This document shows, one piece after another, positions 45,049 to 55,600 of a stretch of DNA of 64,000 nt. The notes under the pieces are model-generated. The model saw only the letters and a list, made by a program, of their open reading frames with translations, was not told where the DNA came from and made no database searches. The stretch is taken from the NCBI GenBank assembly GCA_037892935.1, contig JAYXKI010000001.1, positions 2,356,001 through 2,420,000 on the forward strand, written 5' to 3'. A program made the position numbers and the translations under genes. How positions within the stretch are numbered: the stretch's first letter is position 1; every line of letters starts with the position of its first letter. The DNA is from Phlebopus portentosus. Lineage: Eukaryota; Basidiomycota; Agaricomycetes; Boletales; Boletinellaceae.

Positions 45049-45694
45049 CTACTGGGCGACCCGGATGGCGGTCGAGTTTGAAGTTGGGGTTCTCGGGTGA
45101 ACGAGCGCGGACGGCGGAGCTATTTCAGTAACAATTTCAATTCAATCTCGTCGCATGTCAGGGGCGCGCTGATATCTTCGATAGCCGCAACTCTCGCGAT
45201 GTTTTCCTGTCGCGGTGACGATGAAACAGGAACTATCCGTACGCAAGGGGGAACAGGCAGCACATTATGTGGTTTACTACCAGAAAATATCTTACTAGTA
45301 CTCTCTAACTCGTCCGGCACACAGCTTCAACTCAACTGATCGTGAATATCTATGAGAAAACAGATATATATTTGCTGCTGTATTACGATGTATGCTAGTT
45401 GATCAATAGTGGAGCAAGCGAACAACGAGCGATGGTGATCCCTCATCTGACCCAAGGAGTTATAGGCTAGACGTCCGCGAAAGCACAACAAAAACGCCAG
45501 AAGGGACAAGGTATCAGTATGTACGGGGCACGAAATTAAGACAACTGTGTAAATGCTACAAAAAGGTCATCTGTTCGTGTTTGACGTGTAGAGTGCTCAT
45601 GAAATGCTATGCGGAGCAGTGATCTAATTTGCTTTCCCGCTATGAATGAATACATAGTCAGCTGCTTCAGATCCAGGCGCTGACGATCCGGAGC
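45049..45694. other. Intergenic, nothing recognised
   Basis: Promoter of the RasGAP gene (right-reading away on the minus strand) and 3' flank of the elongase gene. Overlapping short frames on both strands have no family features. Confidence 0.45.
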
Positions 45695-46927
45695 TCACTT
45701 TGCAACGCCATTTACTTTCGCACTTCCGTTTGCGACAGCATTCCCATTCACGGCTGGCTTCTTCCCCTTGGCTGGTTTCTTGTATGTCTGGATATAAAAG
45801 TTGATGAAGAGGCCGAGGTAGCTTGTCAGCAGGCCACAACCGAAGAGTGCGGCACCCTCTGTTCCAGCACAAGATCCCAGAACTGGGAGCTGATCAGGAA
45901 TGTAAGTGGAAACGAAATACGAATAGGCTAGAAAGCCCGGCATTAGCAAATATGTGAGAGTGTAGATATTGGACGTACTGCCGAAGTATACGGCAAATAG
46001 ATCAATGACAAACTGAACAATTTGCATGGTCGTGAGGTGCTTCTTCCACTACACCTGCTATCAGCCAAAAGGAGCTTGAACAAGAGCAGATGAGGACTAA
46101 CCCAGATACGAGCTCCACCAGCAGTTGCATAATAATAGTAATCTGTTTAAAGTGAACTAGAGTTGCGAGATAAAACAAGCCTGATACCATTCCAACGTAC
46201 ACATTAAGACGTGAACCGTAAGATTGAGCGTGATTACTACCCAAGACTGCATGAAAATCAGCAATGAAAGTGAGCTCAGACGAGTGTTTTTTTAGACATA
46301 CCACGCTGGTACGTCCATTAAGTTGGGTATAACAAAGCAACGCCGTAGCGGAGTGGTGGAACACGTGCAAAAACGCTGAGATTTGGGTCAGCATCGCATC
46401 ACCCGAATATGCACAAAACGCACCCAGCGGCTTCTTTTTCAGTGCGAGGAAGATGGTATCCAAGAGCTCGAGGTATTTGATATAATAGTTGATCATATAG
46501 TAAAATTCCATGCGCTGTTGAATGATTCGTGTCAATTGCACATGAGAAAAACGTGAAGCAGCAAAAAAACGCGTACAGGTGTCCAAGAGTTGTGGTTGCA
46601 GATGCCATAGAAAATGCCATGCTTCCAAACAATCGGAACAATTTCTTCAACCATCAAGACGAGCAATATCCCGCTTCCAACACTAAGAACGATATTGTGC
46701 AGCTGGAAAAGAAACTGAGGCCTTATTGGAGGTTGCGACTTCATGAGATGTCGAACACCGAAAATGATGGCGAGGTAGGATGCGAGGGCCGCCGCGACCG
46801 AGTTGGACGTCGACAGGGGCGTTTTACCTCGTTCGTAGCTAGTGAGGTAGTGGGGAAGGGTCGGGAGGGGGACATGGGCGAGAATGAAGTCTGCAATCGG
46901 GGCCATGATGAGGGCGAGACGCGACAC
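45695..46927 (-). CDS. Fatty acid elongase (ELO family)
   Basis: 3-ketoacyl-CoA synthase of the ER that condenses malonyl-CoA with acyl-CoA. Minus-strand exons are 46927-46577, 46514-46424, 46375-46302, 46246-46201, 46142-46102, 46048-45979 and 45927-45695 (301 residues). Motifs are [49 protein letters not shown] (with the catalytic HVFHH histidine box) and [39 protein letters not shown]. The C-terminus is Lys-rich ([15 protein letters not shown]), as in ER-resident elongases. The start could also be the ATG at 46906 (MAPIADF). Chain-length preference (fatty acid versus sphingolipid C26) cannot be decided from this sequence. It lies tandem with the RasGAP gene. Confidence 0.93.
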
Positions 46928-47178
46928 GTCTAGTCGAGGGCAGAACGAAGGATACTCGGAGGTGAAAACGGAGAGAGAAAAAAAAACGCCGATCGCTTAC
47001 TTACCACCACCCAATCATTATTCTTACATAGCGCGTGATTACACATGGGGACTCCAATAAAATATACACAGGCATATATTTCTCGTAAGCATGTCTTACT
47101 TGATACATAAAGGGGGCTTTACAGGCAGACAGAGAGAGCGAGTGTATATGTATATAGTATAAATGTCCACGTCCGTTT

Positions 47179-47888
47179 TCATGTCATAATAATAACAGGT
47201 CCTTCCCGCGTTCGAGCAAGAAGCGTTTTTCCGTGCTCCGTATCCTGAGCAGTGGCCAGAAGATCATGGTCGATAGGAAGCTGCTGCTTCGATGATGTCT
47301 CGCTAGCTGATATTGAAATAGTAGCGAGATCGACGCTTGACGGAACCAGACGGTATGTTGCCTGAATCTATTTTCACATCATCGAGAGTTAACCACAAAC
47401 TGTAGTCCAGTCCATTGCAAATCTTATACACTCACTCCGCTAGCTCGCAGCAACTTCAGCAGCTCGTGCACGAAGACGATCGACCGGTTTCTCAAGTCAT
47501 GAAGATCATGCAAGTCCAGGCCTGTACATCAATCAGCGTCGTTGAGGACCTTAAACCCCGCATATAGGAACTCACAATGCATGGGAGATGAACTCCAGGT
47601 CGGTACAGTGCAGAGGAGGCGCAGAGACTGCCCATTAACTTTCGCCGTCACTCTGAGGAGGGTACAACAGTCCATACATTCCAGGTGAACAGACAGCAGG
47701 GGCATACTCACTGCTCAAAGGAAGACGCAACATCCTCCGCATTAGACACCTGATCAGTTTTGTCAGTCTCACCATAACCAGGAGTGTGGTCAGTTCAGTC
47801 TGACCTCTTCCGTACGCGCATAACCGCGACGTCTCGTAGGAAGTCGCTGGGGAAGAACGCCTGACGAAGATGCGATAGACACGGACAT
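47179..47888 (-). CDS. Hypothetical protein, five exons
   Basis: Minus-strand exons are 47888-47805, 47749-47712, 47652-47576, 47521-47436 and 47367-47179, giving 157 residues. All introns have GTNNGT-like donors (GTGAGT three times) and CAG/TAG acceptors, and every junction keeps one long frame, which is the evidence that it is a real gene. The protein has an Arg-rich N-terminus (LPTRRRGYARTEE), a helical segment LDLHDLHDLRNRSIVFVHELLKLLRASG, and a hydrophobic end (GPVIIMT). No signal peptide or TM helix is seen. I do not recognise the family and assign no function. It is tandem with the elongase gene (251 bp). Confidence 0.6.
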
Positions 47889-48892
47889 CTTGATTTTTGC
47901 TCTGCAAAACGGTTCTTGCTCTGAGGTGGGGTTGGGGGAGACCTCAAAGTGTGGGGTGACAACCTCAGAACACCCGCATCTTTTAAATGCAGGGAAGAGG
48001 CTCTGCAGCGGCGTGTATGCGCGCGTGCCAGTAATACGGACCGTAACGCAAAGATCGGACGATACCGGCTTCGATGAAGTAGGCAACACATTGGAATTCC
48101 GAGGTTCCGTGCCGAGTGTTTCGTTCGACTCGAATAAATTTCCTCTTCTGGCAGGAAATACGACATCTAGGCCACCAGTTTACGAAATCTCGTAATTGAG
48201 GGTGAAGAACTACCGAGGGTATGAGCAAACCCGTCGGAATCCCAGAGATCGCTCAAGCTGGTTCAGCGGTCCTAGAAATAGGCGTTGGTATAGCGAATAG
48301 TCATCAGCACCAGCTTTTGCGTATTTGGCAATCAGCCAGTTTCTCACGACGATACCACTGAGCTTGCAGTGGGAACTTCGTCGTATATGACCTTTCATTC
48401 GCCAAACTTTCGCTTGCACCGACCGTGGCCAGTCACAGGCAAGGTCAGTGCAGGGTCTGCAAATTAGCCGACGTTTCATCTCAGCAAGACAGGAAGCGCG
48501 CATGTCTGAGAAGAGCCGGAAAGACTGCATAGACGAACGGAACAATGTAGGCCATTCTGATTAGTCGGAAGAATTGAAGTTGCGTCAAGTATAAGGATGA
48601 CGGTGGTGGCCAGTCGGCGTGTGTCTATCGACAAGCCCCTTGGAACTGTGGAATCGTCGCAAAGGAAACTGTTTTCCAAAGTACGCTGGCCTTCTTACGT
48701 TTAACGATTCAAGGTGTATTGATCCCTGTGATAGCAAAATTAAATTGTAATGTGATGTATCTCTTGGCCTCTGTATACAAAAAATATGCCACTCGCACGC
48801 ATCTGTTATCGCGTGTCTTCAAGAAGCATGTAGGTATAAGAGATGAACATATACGTACTGATTCAACACTTCAGAGTTTCAGAGTGAGCGTC
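47889..48892. other. 1.0-kb stretch without a supported gene
   Basis: Overlapping frames occur on both strands; the longest on the minus strand (48545-48210, 111 codons) includes a Cys pair (CRPCTDLAC) but has no recognisable domain, and the exon junctions do not give one continuous frame. It could be an eroded or very young gene. The left end is the promoter of the hypothetical gene at 47888. Confidence 0.4.
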
Positions 48893-48937
48893 GTGACAAG
48901 CGTCACGGAATCTGTCACAGATACGTGACAACGTGAC
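48893..48937. promoter_or_regulatory. Cluster of five GTGAC/GTCAC motifs
   Basis: GTGAC at 48893, 48925 and 48933 and GTCAC at 48902 and 48914 lie within 45 bp; the first pair forms a palindrome with a 4-bp gap. Spaced GTGAC words with ACGTGAC cores are plausible bZIP or bHLH sites, about 725 bp before the VPS13 start. Function is inferred from spacing only. Confidence 0.35.
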
Positions 48938-49130
48938 AACGTTTCTTCGAATTCATACATATATGATACTACTTGCTATGATATTGACAGCATCTTCATA
49001 TACCCCTCAAAAATAGCAGTTATGTCCAATTTTGAATGGACTCGTCTCTGTTCATGAATTGCATTTGCTGACAGAAACTATTTTAATAAGTTGCTTCCAC
49101 CAATGCTGCGGGTCCAAATTTCAGTACTGT

Positions 49131-49525
49131 CACAGCAGGCAAACTGTTATTTGGACCTGGAATAAATTCATAACTTCATGACAAACGGATTAAATTACAA
49201 GTAAGGTCATGTGAGAAATACATAAAGAAATTTGAAATCCCATAAAGGAAAAGATGCTTGCATTTCTCCATGTGTGACATTTTAGATTATCCCAAGGAAG
49301 AAATAGCTTGCACGGTCAATACAAGTTATTCCTTCCTTGGGATAATTTAAAATATCTCACATGGGGAAATGCAAGCATCTTTTCCTTCATGAGATTTCAA
49401 ATTTCTTTATACATTTCTCACATGACCTTACTTGTAATTTAATCCCTTTTGTTATTTCAAATTTCGTTTGTCATCTAGTTATGAGAATTTATTCCAGGTC
49501 TAAATAACGGTTTGCCCGCTGTGTG
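49131..49525. mobile_element. Foldback/MITE element, about 395 bp, arms near 190 bp
   Basis: Almost the whole element is two inverted arms. The left arm starts CACAGCAGGCAAACTG (49131) and its counterpart ends with the complement of CACAGCGGGCAAACCG (to 49525). The arms share long blocks such as TTACAAGTAAGGTCATGTGAG, GGAAAAGATGCTTGCAT and ATTATCCCAAGGAAG, with a few indels (the right arm has about 15 extra bases near AATTTCGTTTG). The loop is only about 25 bp. Flanking duplications are unclear. It has no coding capacity and ends 136 bp upstream of the VPS13 start codon. Confidence 0.85.
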
Positions 49526-49661
49526 TATCACGCGCCGGGACCGGAAGATGATGACGTACGTATGTACGGTTGCAACTTCAGTAAGACGCGTCTCTCTCCG
49601 TGGCGCGCTCTTTCCTTCTCAACCCTCGATCCTTACCCATCAGTAAATAGGGCAGAAAAAC

Positions 49662-52600
49662 ATGGATATATTCGCAGGTTATGCAAAGCCTTGGGTACAT
49701 AGGGTGAGTATTGAGTATTCCCAAATTCTGGGCCTTGCTAAAAGTGGCGGTACATTTAGCTCTTGATGAGCTTCATAGGCACATATGTAGAGAATCTATC
49801 ACCCGACCAGCTATCTGTCGGTATAAACAATGGTTCGGCGCTCTTTGTCAACGCGTCGGTAGCATCTAGCTCACTCTAACATGAAAGGCAACATCGACTT
49901 GCGAGATCTCCGGCTCAAGAAGAGCGTGTTGGATAAACTTGATTTACCATTTGGCGTTGTTGAAGGTTCGTTGAGGTCCGGATGTACTCATGTTCTCTCT
50001 CTCTCTCTCTGACGTTATTTGTTATTAGGCCGCATAGGACGTTTCATGCTCTCTATAAACTGGGCCAAGAAAGAAACACCTGTCACAATTGAAATCGAGG
50101 ATGTGCAAGTCCTTATAGCTGCATCTTCTGCAACGGAATACAGCCGGGGAGACGAGGAAACTAGAGAACAGCAGCTGAAGATGGAGCGTCTCGAGCGAGT
50201 CGAAGCGATGCGCATGGGCGAAGTAACAGGTAGCCCGAGTCCTCCTCCGCACAAGGCTTCTTACCATACATACTGAACTCTCATAGATTCAGCTACAGCC
50301 AGCTCTTCTTTCTTTGATTCCTTCGTCGCAAGGATAGTCAACAACGTGCAAATAAGAATCACGAATATACACTTGCGATACGAAGACAAACAGACCGTCC
50401 CATCGGTGTGTTTGAAGCTGGCATACGAAGCGAAAATACTTATTCTCCACTTCAGCACCCTTTCGCGGTCGGAATTACTCTAGCAAGCTTGTCCGCAGTA
50501 TCCGTTGATGAGAATTGGATGCCCAAGTATTTGGATGCTTCCGAGCAATCCATCCATAAGGTACGTGCATCTCCGACACCACAGTTACTTGCTCGAAGCC
50601 AACAGTCTTCAGCTTCTCAGCCTAGATTCTCTTGCCGTGTACTTCAATACCGATTCCCAAAGTATCGCAGGCTTACCCTACGAAGAATCAAAAAAGCTCT
50701 TCAGAGAACTGGTTCGACTCTACCTCTTATCTGCGTTGATCTTCTTATCTAACCCAGATTAGATTTCATCCGAAGCTCATCCTGTCGACCACCACTTCAT
50801 TCTCAAGCCTGTCTCTGGTGAAGGACGAGTATGTCTATCTTGTCCATTCTTGATTATCGGTTCTGACCGGAAATTATATTTAATAGAACATCTTGAACAA
50901 GCGCTGGGGAAAGAACGGATTGCCGCATTACGATGTACAGCTGTTGTTCAATGAACTAGGCTTCATATTAGACATTTTCCAATACCGCAATGTTATCTCG
51001 TTGGCGGACGAGTATCAGATATTTGCGAGGCAACATAAGGTGCTTTCTTAATATACATTTATCTCATCTCTGACGCTTACTGTTTTCAAGTATCGGCGGT
51101 ATCGTCCAGCCGAATCGGAATTCGAGCAGAACAAGCCAAAGGCGTTATGGAAATTCGCTTTAACTGCCATTCACGAAGAAGTTCACGACAAAAATAGCAG
51201 ATGGACGTGGGATCACTTCCGGACGCGCCGCGACGAACGACATCATTATGTTGAATTATTTAAACAGAAGGAGCTTGCAAACAAGAGCGAGGTATGGTCT
51301 ATCATAGCGCACATTATCATAATTGACTGAAGAAATAACAGGAGATCATCAATGATCTGGCTGCATTGGAGAGAAAGCTTCCTTACAATGACATTCGCTT
51401 TTATCGATCAATCGCTCGTTCACAGCTGAAGAAGGACAAGAGTGCAAAAAACCTGGAACAGAACAAGAACAAGCAACAAAGCTGGACGTCATGGCTGTGG
51501 GGCTCAACAGCCGAGTCGCCACCCAGGCCGTTAGACCAGATGACGGAAGAAGAGAAAAAGGGTCTGAACGAATTCTTAGATTATGACGAGAGAGCGGAGT
51601 TGGCAGAAGCGTTTGATCCTTCTCGCGAAACTATTTCTGCTCGCATAAAGATGCATCTGAAGCAGGGTTCGTTACGACTGAAGCAAGGCCCCTTAGACGG
51701 ATCTGGCGATGTCGTTTCACTTGTCTTTGACTCGTTCAATATGAATGGAACTCAGCGTCGCGACAACTTTGACGCCTCGATTTCTCTCGGCAATTTCAGA
51801 GTTTTCGATGGGACTACATCAAATGAGGCTTATAGACAGATCGTGCATGTCAAGGAGAGCGAAGATGGATTTAGCGTGTCCAGGTCAACGGAGCCGGGCC
51901 GTGATACGGACGAGAATGCTTTCTTCTACATGAAATACGAGTATAAGCCGTTGGACGAGCGCGCTGACAATGGATTGACCGTCAAATTACGTTCGATGGA
52001 GATCCTTTATCAGAGGGGCTATGTGGAGGCTGTTATTGAGTTCTTCAGACCTCCAGAGAGTCAGCTGCAATCTGTGGAGGCACTCTTGGTAAGGAAGTGT
52101 TTTTTATTTGGCTATTAATTCTAACTTCTGTGCAGAATGTGGCTGGAGAGACGCTTGAGGGTTTCCAGAGAGAGACTCGGGCGGGCCTAGAATATGCTCT
52201 TGAGACTCATAAAACTGTTGATCTACATCTCGACATGCACGCTCCTATCATCATTATACCGGAAAGGTACGTTGTTTCATACATATGCGAGTCTGAGGGC
52301 ATATTCTAACACCCGTTTGCGACTGTTAGTTCGACCGCGGAGCGTTCCAATCATTTGGTTATTGATGCTGGGAGGGTGCTTGTGGAGAGCGCGTTGGCGA
52401 ATAAAGAAACGATTCGCGAGATTGAGAGAAAGCGCAACACCAAATACACGGACGATGACTATAGGCGACTAGAGTCGATGATGTATGACAACTATTCGGT
52501 CAAGCTTATTGCGGCCCAGGTATGATCTTGTGTTTCCGTCCCAAAAGCCTCTGCTGATCTTGTGTAAGTTTGTCATCGGGAATAGCCTTGAGGCCTGTCG

Positions 52601-55600
52601 ACATGCTTTACAATCAGAAGAGCCAGACCCTAAACTCCACATCTTAGAGCGCGTTAACATTGACTTAATGGCGCAGAACTCCATTGTGCCTTCAGCACGT
52701 AGTCTCAGTCGCTTCAAACTTTCTGGAAGACTACCCAATCTGCATGTCAATTTTTCAGATAGCAAGTACAAGACACTCGTGCGCTTGATTGATGTTGCTT
52801 TGCCTCGCTTTGGGGATGATTCAGAAAACAAGCGAGCATCACAGCCTACCACAAAGACGAAACCAGCTTTTCAGACCTCGGTCAACTTGTTTGGTTCTGA
52901 ACAGGGAGAGTACATTGTGGACGATGTATCCGTCAAAGAAGCCTCCGAAGATGAGGCGGAGTCATCAAATAAAATGGTGAGCACAGTGTTATTTCTGGTG
53001 CATGCATACCTGGTAACACGTTCATCCCTGAAAGCTATCGGACGTCCGGCAGCACCAGTTTGAATTCTCATTCCGAGTGGATTCGCTGCAAGCGACAATG
53101 TCGCGGACGGCAGCGGATGGCACTGAGCGAGCACTAGGCAATCTCGTTTTGGACCATTTCCTTCTCAATTTTGCGATGGCTAAATTTGAAATGAAGGTTG
53201 ACATAAATCTCAGGCAGGCGATTAGTCAGTAACATCGAATTTTCACTCACTAATATCTTAGAGCCATCAACTTGAAGAGTTCACCTCCCGGATTGGAACC
53301 TCTTCTACTCATATCAACAGAATCCGACTCTTCGATGGGAGCGAACTTGATGAACATCGCTTACCGCCGCGCTCAAGAGGCTTCTCCTGACTTTCTATCT
53401 GTATATGACGGTTACAACCAGTCGGTGGACATTAATCTGACCACGTTTGTTCTACGCTCTATGCCAGAGCACGTCTTATCTCTACATGAGTTCATCATGA
53501 CTACATTCGTTCCGAATAATGACGGCACTGCTTCCCAGCAAAAAGAAGGACCAATTTCGCCTGAGAGTCCCATTGACCAGCCTTCTGATCGGGTCTCTAG
53601 TGATCGTATTCGCGTACGTTCTAGATTGGCCAGTTTTCAAGGTCAGATCCCTGCATTTCTACATCGGGTGTCTGCTCAATCACAGTTTACCACAGTTTTA
53701 CTGCTCGATAACGCTGCCACTCTGGCTAATTTGTCACTCTCGACGGCAAACGTGGACGTTGACCTCGGAGAAGACGGGATGGTTGTCGTGGCTCGTCTCG
53801 GAAAGCTTCAACTTACGGATGAATCTCCATTGGAAGCGAAGTCCTCTGACTTCAAGCATCTTCTCTCGATCGAAGGAGATGAATTTGCTGAGTTGAGATA
53901 CAAATCTTTTACTCCTGTGCAGTCTTTGCAGAAGGGAATCAATTCTTCTGTCGACTTAACGACCGGATCGTTGAAGCTACACTTCCTCGAGGCTCCTTTG
54001 AACAGCATATACCTATTTCTATTGAAGTTTGCGCGTCTTAAAGGGCTTTATGATGCGGCCGCCGAAGTTGCCGTCCAACAAGCAGCGAAGGTGGAGCGAA
54101 TGGCCTTCCAACTAAATGTGCGATCCCCAATAATAATATTTCCAGTCGATCCATCCCGATTAGACGACGTATTTACACTTAAGCTGGGAGAACTGGAGGC
54201 GCATAACAAGTACGAGGGCTCCGCTCAGTTCGTTATTGGAAGCCTAAGTGGAATCCAGTTGGCATCCCTGTTTTGCATTGCCGGGAAATCGGAATTGAAA
54301 ATCATCGACGATGTAAACATCTCCACGGAAATCGTTCAGTCTCAACTTGCCGATACTCAGTCCCAAGCGGAGATTCCGGAGTTTAAGGTGAGATATTCCA
54401 TCTGTCGTCGAATTCTGCTAAATTGTGAACATAGGTAAAAGTCGACGTCTCAGATGTCCGTCTTCAGCTGACAGAACTCCAATACTGTCGAGTCGTCGCA
54501 CTGTCACGTTCGATTCCTGCTGTGTTTGCTGGTTCCACTCCGGTTGACGCGGCAACGAGCCAGGCGCTCGTGAAACCGCAGCTGCCACGTTCCGACGCGC
54601 AAACAGATCTTCTTCCTGAACTGAGCCCGAGGTTGCCTTCTTCCGGGAAGTTGACGGTTAAGAAACTCGATCTTGTTCTATCAATGCGAGTAGTGAAGCT
54701 GCATTTGTATGGCCCAGGTGCACTCTCCGAGGACAACCTAAGTGATCACGGTATCGCCAAATTTGCGCTTTCTGGTACAACTATGACGTCAGATGTACTT
54801 CTGAGTGGCGCGCTGCAGTGCCAGCTTTGGATCAAATCGTTTACGATGAGCAATACGAAACCCGGACCCTCGAAATTCAGAGAAATCATTCCTGCTGCAG
54901 ATCACGGCCGGGATCAATTTCACTGTCTCTTCACGTCATCAGAGGGTCCGGAGGCATCTTCGCAAATCGTGGCTACTCTCGATTCCCCGCACATAATATT
55001 TTCAGTCGAGCCTATATTTGCTTTGTCTAATTTCTTTTCGAGCGCATTTGACCCGGCGAAGAATCCTACAAGTTCCACACCGTCTACAAACGAGGCTCTG
55101 GGTCAGACCGCGAAGCCCTCTGCTAGTCACGAAGGTCTCTCCAGTCCGACAATGAGTTTCCGTTTCGATCTCTACGATGCGATGGTCAGTATTCTCGAAG
55201 ACGACCAGAAAAATGATGCCCAGGCCATTAGGCTTTCATTGGCACGTCTATCGCTGTCTAAACAGGTACGAGTGGAAGTATTTTCTATGCATACGTTTAT
55301 CTGATTAAAGGGCTCAGAATGCAACGGTGTTCGACATGCATAAATTGGGCATGTCCCTGGCCCGCATGAACAAACAGACAGACGCTGTACGTTTTCTGGA
55401 TGACGTCGATATCAAGTTGGCCTCGGAATCCCGCTCTGAGTGGAACAGGCTGTTCACTGGCGTGAACGTAGCTGCGGAACAAGAACTCGTCCTCAGGGTA
55501 TCATATCGAGACATCTTGCTTATCCAGACGATAGTCAACAGAGCTACAACTCTATTCTCGGGTTCGGATACCAAGGAGTCTCAAGTTGCAAAGCAAGCCG

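Noticed and set aside
48210..48679. Possible two-exon minus-strand gene with CRPCTDLAC
   Set aside because: The candidate junctions do not give one continuous frame and no domain is recognisable; a decayed gene is possible but not supported.
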